A program made the translations under genes and the position numbers. Shown here one piece after another: positions 43,608-55,172 of a DNA stretch of 64,000 bases. A model generated the notes under the pieces. That model ran no database searches and was not told where the DNA came from. It worked only from the letters and a program-made list of their open reading frames with translations. How positions within the stretch are numbered: the first letter of the stretch is position 1; every line of letters begins with the position of its first letter. This DNA comes from Arthrobacter liuii (GTDB lineage Bacteria; Actinomycetota; Actinomycetes; Actinomycetales; Micrococcaceae), in NCBI RefSeq assembly GCF_014639275.1, contig NZ_BMFW01000004.1, forward strand, positions 124,001-188,000. The letters run 5' to 3'.

Positions 43608-45500
43608 ATGTGTGGAATCGTGGGTTACGTAGGCCGTTCGGTTGACGGTGGGATTAATGGTCACAGTGCGCTGGACGTAGTCCTGGAGGGACTGCGCCGT
43701 CTGGAGTACCGCGGTTATGACTCTGCCGGTGTGGCTGTGGTGTCCGATGGGGCTATCGAGTCGCGGAAGAAGTCCGGGAAGCTGAGCAACCTCATTAATG
43801 AGCTGGAGGCCCGGCCGCTGCCTGAGACCCTGACTGGTATCGGCCACACGCGCTGGGCCACGCACGGCGGCCCGACGGACCGCAACGCGCACCCGCACCT
43901 GGCTGACGGCGGCAAGCTCGCGGTGATCCACAACGGCATCATCGAAAACTTCGCCGAGCTCAAGCAGGAGCTGCTGGAAAAGGGCGTCACCTTCCTGTCC
44001 GAGACGGACACCGAGGTCGCTGCCGCGTTGCTGGCTGACATCCTCCGCAACCAGCTGGGCGGCGACCCGGCCAACGGCGGCCTCACCCGCGCCATGGAGC
44101 TGGCCTGCCAGCGCCTGGAGGGCGCCTTTACCCTGCTGGCGGTGCACGCGGACCAGCCCGACGTCGTCGTGGCCGCCCGCCGCAACTCACCGCTGGTGGT
44201 GGGCCTGGGCGAGGGGGAGAACTTCCTGGGCTCTGACGTGTCCGGGTTCATCGACTACACCCGCCGCGCCGTGGAGCTGGGCCAGGACCAGATCGTCACG
44301 ATCACCGCTGACAGTGTGGCGATCACCGATTTCTTCGGCAACCCGGCCCAGGGCAAGGAATACCACGTGGACTGGGACCCGGCCTCGGCTGAAAAGGGCG
44401 GTTTCTCCTCCTTCATGGAGAAGGAAATCAATGACCAGCCCGACGCCGTGGCGCAGACCCTGCTGGGCCGGTCTGACCTGGACGGCAAGCTGACCCTGGA
44501 TGAGCTGCGGATCGATCCTGAGCTGCTGAAGCAGGTCAACAAGATCATCGTGCTGGCCTGCGGCACCGCCGCGTACGCCGGGACCGTGGCCAAGTACGCG
44601 ATCGAGAACTGGTGCCGGATTCCCACCGAGGTGGAGCTCGCGCACGAGTTCCGCTACCGGGACCCGATCCTGGACGAGAACACCCTGGTGGTCTCCATCA
44701 GCCAGTCCGGCGAGACCATGGACACCCTGATGGCCGTCCGGTACGCCCGGGAACAGGGCGCCAAGACCATCTCGATCTGCAACACCAACGGCTCCACCAT
44801 CCCGCGGGAATCCGACGCCGTGCTGTACACGCACGCCGGCCCCGAGATCGCGGTGGCCTCCACCAAGGCGTTCCTGGCCCAGATCACCGCCGCGTACCTG
44901 CTGGGCCTGTACCTGGCTCAGCTGCGCGGGAACATCTTCTCAGGCCAGATCAAGGACGTCCTGGCGGACCTGAACAAGATCCCCGCCAAGATCCAGACCA
45001 TCCTGGACAGCGCCGGCCCGCTGCGCGAACTGGCCCGGTCCATGGCCAACGAGAAATCGGTGCTGTTCCTGGGCCGCCACGTGGGCTACCCCGTGGCCCT
45101 GGAAGGCGCGCTGAAGCTCAAGGAAATCGCGTACATCCACGCCGAAGGCTTCGCCGCCGGTGAGCTCAAGCACGGCCCCATCGCCCTTATCGACGACGGC
45201 CAGCCGGTGTTCGTGGTGGTCCCGTCCCCGCGCGGCCGCGACTCGCTGCACGCCAAGGTGGTCTCCAACATCCAGGAAGTCCGCGCCCGCGGTGCCCGGA
45301 CCCTGGTCATCGCCGAGGAAGGCGACGAAGCCGTCAAGGCCTACGCCGAGTACGTCTTCTACGTCCCGGAAACCCCCACCCTGCTCATGCCCCTGCTGAC
45401 CACCGTCCCGCTGCAGATCTTCGCCGCCGAACTCGCAGCAGCCAAGGGCTACGACGTGGACCAGCCCCGCAACCTCGCCAAGAGCGTCACCGTCGAATAG
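43608..45500 (+). CDS. glmS: Glutamine--fructose-6-phosphate aminotransferase (isomerizing)
   Basis: A 630-residue enzyme from the ATG at 43608. Cys2 (Cys1 after Met removal; CGIVGYVG) is the glutaminase nucleophile; RRLEYRGYDSAG and GIGHTRWATHG complete the glutaminase domain (1 to about 230). Two SIS domains follow with ACGTAAYAG, SISQSGETMDTL and ALEGALKLKEIAYIHAEGF, ending in the conserved PRNLAKSVTVE. It makes glucosamine-6-phosphate, the entry to UDP-GlcNAc, with GlmM acting next. The frame could begin two codons earlier, but the Met-Cys start is required. Confidence 0.98.
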   Translation: MCGIVGYVGRSVDGGINGHSALDVVLEGLRRLEYRGYDSAGVAVVSDGAIESRKKSGKLSNLINELEARPLPETLTGIGHTRWATHGGPTDRNAHPHLADGGKLAVIHNGIIENFAELKQELLEKGVTFLSETDTEVAAALLADILRNQLGGDPANGGLTRAMELACQRLEGAFTLLAVHADQPDVVVAARRNSPLVVGLGEGENFLGSDVSGFIDYTRRAVELGQDQIVTITADSVAITDFFGNPAQGKEYHVDWDPASAEKGGFSSFMEKEINDQPDAVAQTLLGRSDLDGKLTLDELRIDPELLKQVNKIIVLACGTAAYAGTVAKYAIENWCRIPTEVELAHEFRYRDPILDENTLVVSISQSGETMDTLMAVRYAREQGAKTISICNTNGSTIPRESDAVLYTHAGPEIAVASTKAFLAQITAAYLLGLYLAQLRGNIFSGQIKDVLADLNKIPAKIQTILDSAGPLRELARSMANEKSVLFLGRHVGYPVALEGALKLKEIAYIHAEGFAAGELKHGPIALIDDGQPVFVVVPSPRGRDSLHAKVVSNIQEVRARGARTLVIAEEGDEAVKAYAEYVFYVPETPTLLMPLLTTVPLQIFAAELAAAKGYDVDQPRNLAKSVTVE

Positions 45501-45519
45501 CAGGCTCTTCGCAGGACAT

Positions 45520-45552
45520 GGAAGCCCCAGGCCCAAGCGGCCTGGGGCTTCC
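45520..45552 (+). terminator. Rho-independent terminator of glmS
   Basis: GGAAGCCCCAGGCC (45520-45533) pairs perfectly with GGCCTGGGGCTTCC (45539-45552) around a short loop, 20 bases after the stop. The downstream tail is only weakly T-rich. Confidence 0.8.
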
Positions 45553-45728
45553 GTTCTGACACCGCCAGCCGAACGGGTTTGCGTAACATTTGGCACGCCT
45601 CAGCCACGGAAGCCCCGGGATTTCAGGGTGCGCTTCGCGCGATCAGCCTAAAAGTCACGCTTTTCCGCTGATGGCGGACAGCACGGGTGACCGGTGTGCA
45701 TGCCGGCTTCCAGTCGGGGGCACCCCCG

Positions 45729-45741
45729 TAGAATGAACCGC
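45729..45741 (+). promoter_or_regulatory. -10 box directly before acpS (leaderless layout)
   Basis: TAGAAT at 45729-45734 lies seven bases before ATG 45742. An alternative ATG at 45733 overlaps the box itself, so the box favours the 45742 start. Confidence 0.5.
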
Positions 45742-46089
45742 ATGATCGTTGGCATTGGGGTAGACGTAGTAGACATCGAGCGCTTCGGCCGCCAGCTGGA
45801 ACGGACGCCGGGCCTGAGGGACCGCCTGTTCGTGCCCGCGGAACGGGAACTGAACACCCGGTCCCTGGCCGCCAGGTTCGCCGCAAAGGAAGCTGTGGCC
45901 AAAGTCCTAGGTGCGCCTGCCGGCATGAACTGGCAGGACTGCTGGATCGGCCTCGACCAGAACGGGCCCACCGTCCAGGTCAAAGGCACCGTCCTGGCGG
46001 TTGCCGAGGCCAAGGGCGTCAAACGCTGGCACCTGTCCATCAGCCACGACGGCGGCATCGCCACCGCCACGGTCCTGGCCGAGGGCTGA
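45742..46089 (+). CDS. acpS: Holo-[acyl-carrier-protein] synthase
   Basis: A 115-residue phosphopantetheinyl transferase. [16 protein letters not shown] holds the magnesium aspartate and [13 protein letters not shown] the catalytic glutamate/lysine; [15 protein letters not shown] closes the fold. It loads the 4'-phosphopantetheine arm of CoA onto acyl carrier protein. Start 45742 is preferred to 45733 because of the -10 box. It is followed after 15 bases by nnrD, a neighbour often seen in bacteria. Confidence 0.95.
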   Translation: MIVGIGVDVVDIERFGRQLERTPGLRDRLFVPAERELNTRSLAARFAAKEAVAKVLGAPAGMNWQDCWIGLDQNGPTVQVKGTVLAVAEAKGVKRWHLSISHDGGIATATVLAEG

Positions 46090-46104
46090 CCCGGCCGCCG
46101 CCGC

Positions 46105-47688
46105 ATGATCAGCGCCTACACCGGAACACAGGTCCGGGCAGCCGAGGAACCCCTCATGGCCGCCGGGCTGGGCGACGTGCTCATGCACCGCGCCGCGCAC
46201 GGCCTGGCCAAAGCCGTCGTCCACGAACTCAAGTCCCACCGGGACCGCCTGAACGGCGCCAGTGTGGTGGTGCTGGTGGGCACGGGCAACAACGGCGGTG
46301 ACGGGCTCTACGCCGCCTCCTTCCTGGCCGCCCGCGGAATGCGTACGACGGCGGTACTCACCGGGAATGCCGCGCATCCGGCGGGCCTGGCAGCGTTTGA
46401 GCGCGCCGGCGGCCGGGTGCACCGGCTCACCGAAGCGGCACTCCCGGGACTCGCAGCGGAAGCCGCAGGGGCCGACGTCGTAATTGACGCCGTGCTGGGC
46501 ACGGGCGCCAAAGGCGGCCTGCGGGAGAATGCGGCGGACCTGGTCCGCGCTATCACTGACAAGGACAGGCAGGGCGTGGTGGTGGCCTGCGACCTCCCCA
46601 GCGGCGTGGACGCCGATACCGGGGCGGCGGTGGCTCCGGTCCTGCCGGCCGACCTGACCGTGACTTTCGGGGGAGCCAAAGCCGGCCTCCTGGCCGATCC
46701 CGGGGCAGACCATGCCGGCCGCGTCCTGATTGTGCCGATCGGAATCGACGAGCACCTGCCGCAGCCGTCCCTGCGCCGGCTTGAGGATGCCGACATTGCC
46801 CGCCTCCTGCCGCATCCCGCCAGGCGGGCGCAGAAGTACTCCCGTGGCGTGCTGGGGGTGGTGGCCGGATCCGAGGATTACCCTGGCGCCGCCGTGCTCG
46901 CGTGCCGTGGCGCGCTGGCCGCAGGCGTGGGCATGGTCAGGTACCTCGGCCCGCCGTCGGTGGCCCACCTGGTCCGGCTGTCCTGCCCGGAGGTTGTCTG
47001 CAGCACGGGAACCGTGGCTGAAAACCGCGTGCAGGCCTGGCTGGTGGGCTCGGGCATGGGGCCACGGGACCACGAACAACTGACCCGCGCACGGGAAGCG
47101 ATTGCGTCGGACCTTCCCGTCGTGGCCGACGCCGGTGCGCTGCCCGCGCTGCCCGCCATGCTCGCCCCGCACGTGGTGCTGACCCCGCACGCCGGCGAGC
47201 TCGCGTCGCTGTTCCAGCGACTGGGCCACGGGGAGGACCGGGAGGCGGTGGAAGCCGGAACGCTGGGTGCTGTCCGCCATGCGGCCGAGCGCACCGGGGC
47301 CACCGTCCTGCTCAAGGGCGCCACCACCCTCGTGTCCGCACCCTGGGGCACCACCTTCAGCCAGGCGGACGGCACGGCCTGGCTCGCCACGGCCGGCAGC
47401 GGGGATGTGCTGGCAGGCGTCATCGGTGCGTTGCTTGCCCAGACGGGGTCCGACGTCGGCCGCTTCAGTAAGGCGGGCATCGCTGCGGACGGGCGGTGGG
47501 CTGCCATCGCCGCGCTGGGGACTGCTTTGCATGGCCGGGCCGGGAGGGCGGCGTCGGAGGCCGTGTCCGGCGGGCCGATCACCGCGGGCCGCATTGCGGA
47601 TGCCCTACCCGAAATCTGGGGTAAAGTCAGCATGCTTAGTAACTCTGGAGCCTGGAAACGTAATAGTCACAGCCAACCACTACGGTAG
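46105..47688 (+). CDS. nnrD: Bifunctional NAD(P)H-hydrate epimerase / dehydratase
   Basis: A 527-residue fusion. The N-terminal YjeF-N epimerase domain (about 1-220) contains VVVLVGTGNNGGDGLYAASFLA and VIDAVLGTGAKGGLR. The C-terminal ADP/ATP-dependent dehydratase (about 230-515) contains KYSRGVLGVVAGSEDYPGAAVL, VLTPHAGELASLF and LATAGSGDVLAGVIGALLAQ. Together they repair hydrated NAD(P)H. The last 20 residues (SMLSNSGAWKRNSHSQPLR) are atypical and may reflect a recent loss of the native stop. The start at 46105 is a good match to the epimerase N-terminus. Confidence 0.93.
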   Translation: MISAYTGTQVRAAEEPLMAAGLGDVLMHRAAHGLAKAVVHELKSHRDRLNGASVVVLVGTGNNGGDGLYAASFLAARGMRTTAVLTGNAAHPAGLAAFERAGGRVHRLTEAALPGLAAEAAGADVVIDAVLGTGAKGGLRENAADLVRAITDKDRQGVVVACDLPSGVDADTGAAVAPVLPADLTVTFGGAKAGLLADPGADHAGRVLIVPIGIDEHLPQPSLRRLEDADIARLLPHPARRAQKYSRGVLGVVAGSEDYPGAAVLACRGALAAGVGMVRYLGPPSVAHLVRLSCPEVVCSTGTVAENRVQAWLVGSGMGPRDHEQLTRAREAIASDLPVVADAGALPALPAMLAPHVVLTPHAGELASLFQRLGHGEDREAVEAGTLGAVRHAAERTGATVLLKGATTLVSAPWGTTFSQADGTAWLATAGSGDVLAGVIGALLAQTGSDVGRFSKAGIAADGRWAAIAALGTALHGRAGRAASEAVSGGPITAGRIADALPEIWGKVSMLSNSGAWKRNSHSQPLR

Positions 47689-47757
47689 GCATTAGTTCGC
47701 ACCAGCAGTAGGGGCGTTCGGATGTCCTCTGCTGCTGACCAATAAATGAGGAGCACG

Positions 47758-49998
47758 ATGGAAGTCTGGCCTGGAACCGCCTACCCGCTGGGAGCTACCT
47801 TTGACGGCACCGGCACCAATTTCGCCCTGTTCAGCGAACGGGCCGAGCGGGTCGAACTCTGCCTCCTGGCCGATGACATGACCGAAACCCGGATCGAACT
47901 GACCGAGGTGGACGGCTACGTGTGGCACTGCTACCTGCCGCACATCCAGCCCGGCCAGAAGTACGGTTACCGGGTCCACGGACCGTACGATCCCGCGAGC
48001 GGTAACCGATTCAACCCGAACAAGCTGCTCATGGACCCCTACGCCAAGGCCATCCAGGGCCAGATCGACTGGGACCCTTCGCTCTTCTCCTACGAATTCG
48101 GCGATCCCGACTCCCGCAACGACGCCGACTCCGCGCCGCACACCATGCACGGCGTGGTCATCAACCCGTTCTTCGAATGGGACGGCGACCGCCAGCTCAA
48201 GATCCCGTACCACGAGTCAGTCATCTACGAAGCCCACGTCAAGGGCCTCACTGAGCTGCACCCGGAAATCCCCGAAGAGCAGCGCGGCACCTACGCCGGT
48301 GTGGCGCACCCCGCGGTCATCGAGCACATGAAGAAGCTCGGCGTCACCGCCATTGAGCTCATGCCCGTCCACCAGTTCGTCAACGACGGCACCCTGGTGG
48401 AGAAGGGGCTCAACAACTACTGGGGCTACAACACCATCGGTTTCTTCGCCCCGCAGAACACCTACAGCGCAACCGGCGACGTGGGGCACCAGGTCCAGGA
48501 ATTCAAGGCCATGGTCCGCGACCTGCACCGCGCCGGCATCGAAGTGATCCTCGACGTCGTCTACAACCACACCGCCGAAGGCAACCACCTGGGCCCCACG
48601 CTGTCCTTCAAGGGCATCGACAACCAGGCCTACTACCGCCTGGTGGACAACGACCTCAAGCACTACATGGACTACACCGGCACCGGAAACTCGCTGAACG
48701 TGCGCCACCCCCACTCCCTGCAGCTGCTGATGGATTCCCTCCGGTACTGGGTCACCGAGATGCACGTGGACGGGTTCCGCTTCGACCTCGCCTCCACCCT
48801 GGCCCGCGAGTTCTACGACGTGGACAAGCTCTCCACCTTCTTCGAACTCATCCAGCAGGACCCGGTAGTTTCCCAGGTCAAGCTGATCGCCGAGCCGTGG
48901 GACGTGGGCCCCGGTGGCTACCAGGTGGGCAACTTCCCGCCGCAGTGGACGGAATGGAACGGCAAGTACCGCGACACCGTCCGCGACTTCTGGCGCGGCG
49001 AGCCTTCCACCCTGGGCGAATTCGCGTCCCGCCTGACCGGCTCCGCCGACCTCTACGAGAGCTCCGCCCGGCGCCCGGTGGCCTCGATCAACTTCGTCAC
49101 CGCCCACGACGGCTTCACCATGCGTGACCTGGTCTCGTACAACGAGAAGCACAACGACGCCAACGGCGAAGGCAACAACGACGGCGAATCGCACAACCGC
49201 TCGTGGAACTGCGGCGTTGAAGGCGACACCGATGACGACAAGGTCCTGACGCTGCGGGCCCGCCAGCAGCGCAACTTCATTGCCACGCTGCTGCTCTCCC
49301 AGGGCGTCCCTATGCTGCTGCACGGCGACGAACTGGGCCGTACCCAGCAGGGCAACAACAACACGTACTGCCAGGACTCCGAGCTCAGCTGGATTCACTG
49401 GGAAGCCATGGACCAGCCGCTGGTGGAGTTCACCGCCTTCGTCAACAAGCTCCGGCACGACCACCCCACATTCCGCCGCAGCCGGTTCTTCGACGGCCGG
49501 CCCGTACGCCGTGGTGAAGGCGAGAAGCTGCCGGACATCGTCTGGCTGAAGACCGACGGCACCGAAATGCTGCCCGAGGACTGGGGGAGCGGTTTCGGCC
49601 GGACCATCGGTGTGTTCTACAACGGAGACGGCATCCAGGAGCAGGATTCCCGCGGCCGCCGGATCACCGACGACAGCTTCATCATGGCCTTCAACGCGCA
49701 CGACGACGTTGTGGACTTCTGCCTGCCCGCTGACGAGTACTCGCAGTACTGGGAGGTCCAGTTCGACACCGCAGCCCAGGCTGACGACTACGAACCGCTC
49801 AAGGCCGGCGCCACGCTGAAGCTTGAGGCAAAGTCGATGGTGGTGCTGCGCGCCTACTCCGGCCCCGAGGCAGAGGTTGACTACTCCGCTGCGGCTTCCC
49901 TGGCCTCCATGGCCGAGCACGAGGAAGCCCAGGAGGAGATGGTGGAGGCCCAGACCAAAGCGGCGGAAGCGAGCGAGGCAAAGGCAACCAAGGCATGA
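47758..49998 (+). CDS. glgX: Glycogen debranching protein GlgX
   Basis: A 746-residue GH13 enzyme starting [17 protein letters not shown] with GAGGAGCACG before the ATG. CBM48-like N domain, then the GH13 barrel with [11 protein letters not shown] (nucleophile Asp), [16 protein letters not shown] (acid Glu) and [11 protein letters not shown] (third Asp). The last 40 residues are an Ala/Glu-rich low-complexity tail ([18 protein letters not shown]). It removes alpha-1,6 branches of glycogen, giving linear maltodextrins for TreY, whose gene overlaps its stop by 4 bases. Confidence 0.96.
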   Translation: MEVWPGTAYPLGATFDGTGTNFALFSERAERVELCLLADDMTETRIELTEVDGYVWHCYLPHIQPGQKYGYRVHGPYDPASGNRFNPNKLLMDPYAKAIQGQIDWDPSLFSYEFGDPDSRNDADSAPHTMHGVVINPFFEWDGDRQLKIPYHESVIYEAHVKGLTELHPEIPEEQRGTYAGVAHPAVIEHMKKLGVTAIELMPVHQFVNDGTLVEKGLNNYWGYNTIGFFAPQNTYSATGDVGHQVQEFKAMVRDLHRAGIEVILDVVYNHTAEGNHLGPTLSFKGIDNQAYYRLVDNDLKHYMDYTGTGNSLNVRHPHSLQLLMDSLRYWVTEMHVDGFRFDLASTLAREFYDVDKLSTFFELIQQDPVVSQVKLIAEPWDVGPGGYQVGNFPPQWTEWNGKYRDTVRDFWRGEPSTLGEFASRLTGSADLYESSARRPVASINFVTAHDGFTMRDLVSYNEKHNDANGEGNNDGESHNRSWNCGVEGDTDDDKVLTLRARQQRNFIATLLLSQGVPMLLHGDELGRTQQGNNNTYCQDSELSWIHWEAMDQPLVEFTAFVNKLRHDHPTFRRSRFFDGRPVRRGEGEKLPDIVWLKTDGTEMLPEDWGSGFGRTIGVFYNGDGIQEQDSRGRRITDDSFIMAFNAHDDVVDFCLPADEYSQYWEVQFDTAAQADDYEPLKAGATLKLEAKSMVVLRAYSGPEAEVDYSAAASLASMAEHEEAQEEMVEAQTKAAEASEAKATKA

Positions 49999-52322
49999 GG
50001 ACCCCGGTCTCCACATACCGTTTGCAGATCCGCAGCAGCTTCACCCTGTTCGACGCCGCCGAAAAGGTTCCGTACCTGAAGGACCTCGGTGTGGACTGGG
50101 TGTACTTGTCACCCATCCTCACCGCGGAGAAGGGCTCGGACCACGGCTACGACGTGACCGATCCCTCCGCCGTGGACCCGGACCGCGGCGGCCCGGAAGG
50201 CCTGCTGGCCCTGTCCAGGGCGGCCCGCGAGCACGGCATGGGCGTCCTGGTGGACATTGTGCCCAACCACGTGGGCGTGGCTTCCCCGCCGCAGAACCCG
50301 TGGTGGTGGTCCCTGCTTCGTGACGGGCGGGGCTCGCCCTACGCCGAAGCCTTCGACGTCGACTGGGACCTGGGCGGCGGAAAGGTCCGGCTGCCCATGC
50401 TGGGCTCGGACGCCGACCTGGACAAGCTCGAGGTCAAGGACGGCGAACTGCGCTACTACGACCACCGCTTCCCTCTGGCCGAGGGCACCTACACCGAGGG
50501 TGACTCCCCGCAGGACGTCCACAGCCGCCAGCACTACCAGCTGATGGACTGGCGCCGTGCCGACGCCGAGCTGAACTACCGGCGCTTCTTTGCCGTCACC
50601 ACGCTCGCCGGCATCCGGGTGGAGGAGCCCTCGGTCTTCCAGGAGGCTCATGCCGAAGTGGGCCGCTGGTTCACCGAGGACCTGGTGGACGGGCTCCGCG
50701 TGGACCACCCGGACGGGCTGGCCGATCCCGCCGGCTACCTCCGCTGGCTCAAGGACCTCAGCGGCGGCGCGTACGTCCTGGTGGAAAAGATCCTTGAACC
50801 AGGCGAGGTCCTGCCCCAGGAGTTCGCCTGCGAAGGCACCACCGGATATGACGCGCTGGCGGACGTGGACCGGGTCTTCGTGGACCCGGCAGGGCAGCAG
50901 GCCCTGGACGCACTGGACGCCTCGTTGCGGGGGACTGCCGAACCCGCGGACTACGCAGGCATGATTCGGGGCACCAAGCGCATGATTGCCGACGGCATCC
51001 TGCGCTCGGAGGTGCTGCGGCTGGCCCGGCTGGTTCCCGAGTCCCACGGACTCAGCGTGGACCAGGCAGCGGACGGCGTCGCGGAAATCATCGCATCCTT
51101 CCCGGTGTACCGGTCGTACCTGCCGGTCGGCGCCGACGTCCTCAAGGAGGCCTGCGAGTCCGCCGCGGCGCACCGGCCGGACCTGGAAGTGGCGGTGGGA
51201 ACCCTCCTTCCGCTGCTGCTGGACCCTGCCAATCCCATCGCCATCCGGTTCCAGCAGACCTCCGGCATGGTCATGGCCAAGGGTGTGGAGGACACCGCGT
51301 TCTACCGCTACACACGCCTGGGCACCCTGACCGAGGTGGGCGCCGAACCCACCGAGTTCGCCGTGGCGCCGGAGGCATTCCACCAGCGGATGCAGCGGCG
51401 CCAGCAGGAGCTGCCGTTGTCCATGACCACGCTGTCCACCCATGACACCAAGCGCAGCGAGGACGCCCGGGCCCGGATCTCGGTTATCGCCGAACTGCCG
51501 CAGGAGTGGGCGGAAACACTGGAGACGCTCCGTGGCCTGGCGCCCATTCCGGACGGTCCGTACGAAAACCTGCTGTGGCAGGCGATCGTCGGGGCCTGGC
51601 CGGCAAGCCGGGAACGGCTGCAGGGCTATGCGGAAAAGGCTGCCCGGGAAGCAGGCAACTCCACGACGTGGACCGAACCCAACGAAGACTTTGAGTCCAA
51701 GGTGAAGGCTGCCGTTGATGCAGTCTTCGACGACGCCAAGGTTTCCAAGGTGGTTGACGATTTCGTGGCCCGCATCGACGCCCTCTCCGCCACCAACTCG
51801 GTGTCCGCCAAACTGGTCCAGCTGACCATGCCCGGCGTCCCTGACGTGTACCAAGGCAGCGAGTTCTGGGAACGGTCCCTGACCGACCCGGACAACCGCC
51901 GCCCCGTGGACTTCGGCGCACGTCAGGCTGAGCTGGCAAAGCTCGACGCCGGAACGTTGCCGGCCGCGGGCACCGAGGCCAGCAAGCTTCTGGTCACCTC
52001 CCGGGCACTGCGCCTGCGCCGGGACCGGCCCGAGCTGTTCCAGGGGTACGCGCCCGTGGCAGCCACCGGCGCGGCCGCCGCGCACCTGCTTGCGTTCGCC
52101 CGCGGAACCGATGCCTCCTCCGGCGCCCTCACGCTTGCAACCCGGCTCCCCGCCGGACTGGAAGCCGGCGGCGGATGGCGGGACACCGCCGTCGACCTTT
52201 CCACTGCCATGCGCGACGAACTCACCGGAGCCACTCACGGCCCCGGCCAGGTTTCGGTGGCAGAGGTCCTGGGTACCTACCCGGTGGCCCTGCTGGCACC
52301 CGTGGACGGAGAGAAAGCATGA
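49995..52322 (+). CDS. treY: Maltooligosyl trehalose synthase
   Basis: A 775-residue GH13 enzyme: [62 protein letters not shown] and [20 protein letters not shown] holding the nucleophile. [22 protein letters not shown] and [21 protein letters not shown] are TreY signatures. It turns the reducing end of a maltodextrin into a trehalosyl unit by intramolecular transglycosylation. It overlaps glgX and treZ by 4 bases each (ATGA), one coupled operon. Confidence 0.97.
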   Translation: MRTPVSTYRLQIRSSFTLFDAAEKVPYLKDLGVDWVYLSPILTAEKGSDHGYDVTDPSAVDPDRGGPEGLLALSRAAREHGMGVLVDIVPNHVGVASPPQNPWWWSLLRDGRGSPYAEAFDVDWDLGGGKVRLPMLGSDADLDKLEVKDGELRYYDHRFPLAEGTYTEGDSPQDVHSRQHYQLMDWRRADAELNYRRFFAVTTLAGIRVEEPSVFQEAHAEVGRWFTEDLVDGLRVDHPDGLADPAGYLRWLKDLSGGAYVLVEKILEPGEVLPQEFACEGTTGYDALADVDRVFVDPAGQQALDALDASLRGTAEPADYAGMIRGTKRMIADGILRSEVLRLARLVPESHGLSVDQAADGVAEIIASFPVYRSYLPVGADVLKEACESAAAHRPDLEVAVGTLLPLLLDPANPIAIRFQQTSGMVMAKGVEDTAFYRYTRLGTLTEVGAEPTEFAVAPEAFHQRMQRRQQELPLSMTTLSTHDTKRSEDARARISVIAELPQEWAETLETLRGLAPIPDGPYENLLWQAIVGAWPASRERLQGYAEKAAREAGNSTTWTEPNEDFESKVKAAVDAVFDDAKVSKVVDDFVARIDALSATNSVSAKLVQLTMPGVPDVYQGSEFWERSLTDPDNRRPVDFGARQAELAKLDAGTLPAAGTEASKLLVTSRALRLRRDRPELFQGYAPVAATGAAAAHLLAFARGTDASSGALTLATRLPAGLEAGGGWRDTAVDLSTAMRDELTGATHGPGQVSVAEVLGTYPVALLAPVDGEKA

Positions 52323-54088
52323 CCCTGGTCAACGTTGGCCCCGAACGCTTCGACGTGTGGGCGCCGGACGCTTCATCGGTGGTGCTGCTGGCCGACGGCA
52401 GGCAGTACACCATGCAGAAGAAGGAAACAGCGCCGGGAACCGAAGGATGGTGGACGGCGCCCGACGCCCCGGCGGACGGCGACGTTGACTACGGCTACCT
52501 GCTGGACGGGGACACCACCCCCATCCCGGACCCGCGGTCCCGCAGGCTCCCCGCCGGGGTGCACGAGCAGTCCCGGACCTACGATCCCGCCGCCTACGCG
52601 TGGCAGGATTCCGGCTGGGGCGGCAAGGACCTGCAGGGTGCTGTGATCTACGAGCTCCACGTAGGAACCTTCACGCCCGAGGGAACCCTGGACGCCGCCG
52701 TGGAGAAGCTGGGCTACCTGGCGGACCTGGGCATCGACTTCGTGGAACTGCTGCCGGTCAACGGATTCAACGGGACCCACAACTGGGGCTACGACGGCGT
52801 CCAGTGGTACACCGTGCACGAAGGCTACGGGGGCCCGGCTGCGTACCAGCGGTTCGTTGATGCCGCGCACGCAGCGGGGCTCGGCGTCATCCAGGACGTG
52901 GTCTATAACCACCTGGGACCCAGCGGCAACTACCTCCCCAAGTTCGGCCCGTACCTCAAGCAGGGCGACGCCAACACCTGGGGCGATTCCGTGAACCTGG
53001 ACGGGCCCGGCTCGGATGTGGTGCGCGAGTACATCCTGGACAATCTGGCCCTCTGGCTCAGGGACTACCACGTGGACGGGCTCCGCCTCGACGCGGTGCA
53101 CGCACTCCGGGACGAGCGGGCCGTGCACATCCTGGAGGACATGGGGGCTTTGGGCGACGCCGTTGCGGCTGAGACAGGTCTGCCCAAGACCCTGATCGCG
53201 GAGTCGGATCTGAACAATCCGCGGCTCATCTACCCGCGGGACGCCAACGGGTACGGCCTGGCAGGGCAGTGGAGCGACGACTTCCACCACGCAGTCCATG
53301 TCAGCGTCAGCGGCGAAACCACCGGCTACTACTCGGACTTCGAATCCCTTGCGGTGCTGGCCAAGGTGCTGAAGGACGGGTTCCTGCACGACGGCAGCTA
53401 CTCAAGCTTCCGCGGGCGGCACCACGGCCGGCCCATCAACGCCTCGCTGGTCCACCCGGCAGCATTGGTGGTCTGCAACCAGAACCACGACCAGATCGGC
53501 AACCGGGCCACCGGCGACAGGCTTTCGCAGTCCCTGTCCTACGGGCAGCTGGCAGTGGCCGCGGTCCTCACGTTGACCTCGCCGTTCACTCCCATGCTGT
53601 TCATGGGCGAGGAATACGGCGCCTCCACACCGTGGCAGTTCTTCACGTCCCACCCCGAACCGGAGCTCGGAAAGGCCACCGCGGAAGGGCGCATCAGGGA
53701 GTTTGAGCGCATGGGGTGGGATCCCGCCGTCGTGCCCGACCCCCAGGACCCGGAAACCTTCCGCCGGTCCAAGCTGGACTGGGCCGAGGCATCTACGGGT
53801 GACCACGCGCGGCTCCTGGAGTTGTACCGGTCGCTGACGGCGCTGCGCCGCGAGCATCCCGACCTGGCGGGGCTCGGCTTCGGCGAGACAGAGGTTTCGT
53901 CCGACGACGACGCGGGCTGGTTGCGGTTCCGGCGCGGATCCGTTGAGGTGCTGGTGAACTTCTCGGACTCGAAGGCCCGGCTGGAGGAGGCTGCCGGCAG
54001 CGTCCTCCTGGCCACTGATGAGGGGACCGCGCTGGACGGCGCGGCCCTCGCACTGGCGCCCTGGAGCGCCGCCATCCTCAAGTCCTGA
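52319..54088 (+). CDS. treZ: Malto-oligosyltrehalose trehalohydrolase
   Basis: A 589-residue GH13 enzyme from the ATG at 52319 ([18 protein letters not shown]). It has an N-terminal CBM48-like domain, then [57 protein letters not shown] with the nucleophile, [13 protein letters not shown] with the acid/base Glu, and [16 protein letters not shown]. It releases trehalose from maltooligosyltrehalose. A longer frame starting at 52175 lies inside treY and is not used. With GlgX and TreY it completes glycogen-to-trehalose conversion. Confidence 0.97.
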   Translation: MTLVNVGPERFDVWAPDASSVVLLADGRQYTMQKKETAPGTEGWWTAPDAPADGDVDYGYLLDGDTTPIPDPRSRRLPAGVHEQSRTYDPAAYAWQDSGWGGKDLQGAVIYELHVGTFTPEGTLDAAVEKLGYLADLGIDFVELLPVNGFNGTHNWGYDGVQWYTVHEGYGGPAAYQRFVDAAHAAGLGVIQDVVYNHLGPSGNYLPKFGPYLKQGDANTWGDSVNLDGPGSDVVREYILDNLALWLRDYHVDGLRLDAVHALRDERAVHILEDMGALGDAVAAETGLPKTLIAESDLNNPRLIYPRDANGYGLAGQWSDDFHHAVHVSVSGETTGYYSDFESLAVLAKVLKDGFLHDGSYSSFRGRHHGRPINASLVHPAALVVCNQNHDQIGNRATGDRLSQSLSYGQLAVAAVLTLTSPFTPMLFMGEEYGASTPWQFFTSHPEPELGKATAEGRIREFERMGWDPAVVPDPQDPETFRRSKLDWAEASTGDHARLLELYRSLTALRREHPDLAGLGFGETEVSSDDDAGWLRFRRGSVEVLVNFSDSKARLEEAAGSVLLATDEGTALDGAALALAPWSAAILKS

Positions 54089-54109
54089 AACGACGGAAGA
54101 GAGAACTTT

Positions 54110-55150
54110 ATGACGTACGTTGCAGCGGACAACCGCTACGAATCCATGCCCTACCGCCGGGTGGGCCGCAGTGGGCTCAAGCTTCCGGCCATCTCCCTTG
54201 GCCTGTGGCACAACTTCGGCGACGACAAGCGCTTCGAGGAACAGCGGGACATCCTCCGCCGCGCCTTCGACCTTGGCGTGAACCACTTCGACCTCGCCAA
54301 CAACTACGGGCCGCCGGACGGGTCTGCGGAAACCAATTTTGGCCGGCACCTGCGGGACGACTTCAGGCCCTACCGCGATGAACTGGTGATTTCCACCAAG
54401 GCGGGCTACTACATGTGGCCTGGGCCGTATGGTGAGTGGGGTTCGCGCAAGTACCTGATTTCCAGCCTGGACCAGTCGCTGGAGCGGATGGGCCTGGAGT
54501 ACGTGGACATCTTCTACAGCCACCGGCCGGATCCGGAAACGCCCCTGGAAGAGACCATGGGAGCCCTGGACTACGCTGTCCGGTCCGGAAAAGCACTGTA
54601 CGCCGGCATCTCCTCCTACACCCCGGAGCAGACCCTCGAGGCCGCGCGCATCCTCAAGGAACTGGGCACGCCGCTGCTGATCCACCAGCCCAGCTACTCC
54701 ATGCTCAACCGCTGGACCGAGGACGGTTCGCCGAACCTGTACGAGGTACTGGACCAGGTGGGCGCCGGTTCGATCGCTTTCTCGCCCCTCGCGCAGGGCA
54801 TGCTCACCGACCGCTACCTCCACGGCATCCCCGCCGACTCGCGTGCGGCCAAGGCACGGTTCCTGTCCGAGGATTCAATTACCGACGAGAAGCTGGACCG
54901 GGTCCGCGGCCTGCGGAAGATCGCCGAGGGCCGCGGACAGTCCCTCGCCCAGATGGCCATCGCCTGGATCCTGCGCGACCAGCCCAAGGGTTCACCCGTC
55001 ACGTCGGCTTTGGTGGGTGCCTCCAGCGTCCGGCAGTTGGAGGACACGCTGTCCGCCATCAACAACCTCAGCTTCTCTGATGAGGAACTGACAGCGATTG
55101 ACGAATTCGCGGTGGAATCAGACATCAACCTCTGGAAGCAGGACGCCTGA
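54110..55150 (+). CDS. Aldo/keto reductase (YghZ/Mgr-like)
   Basis: A 346-residue (alpha/beta)8 oxidoreductase: YRRVGRSGLKLPAISLGLWHNFG, the catalytic Asp/Tyr stretch HFDLANNYGPPDGSAE, Lys in ISTKAGYYMWPGPYG, His in IFYSHRPDPETPLEE, and the nicotinamide-binding FSPLAQGMLTDRY. It is closest to the L-glyceraldehyde-3-phosphate reductase (YghZ) group, which lacks a narrow known substrate. GGAAGAGAGAAC precedes the ATG, 21 bases after treZ, so it may share the trehalose transcript. Confidence 0.92.
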   Translation: MTYVAADNRYESMPYRRVGRSGLKLPAISLGLWHNFGDDKRFEEQRDILRRAFDLGVNHFDLANNYGPPDGSAETNFGRHLRDDFRPYRDELVISTKAGYYMWPGPYGEWGSRKYLISSLDQSLERMGLEYVDIFYSHRPDPETPLEETMGALDYAVRSGKALYAGISSYTPEQTLEAARILKELGTPLLIHQPSYSMLNRWTEDGSPNLYEVLDQVGAGSIAFSPLAQGMLTDRYLHGIPADSRAAKARFLSEDSITDEKLDRVRGLRKIAEGRGQSLAQMAIAWILRDQPKGSPVTSALVGASSVRQLEDTLSAINNLSFSDEELTAIDEFAVESDINLWKQDA

Positions 55151-55172
55151 TTTTCGTCCCTCCCATTCAAAA

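Noticed and set aside
50109-52238. 709-codon minus-strand frame opposite treY
   Set aside because: An antisense shadow of treY, whose motifs are unmistakable. The same holds for minus-strand frames at 48217-50016 (glgX) and 45907-47532 (nnrD).
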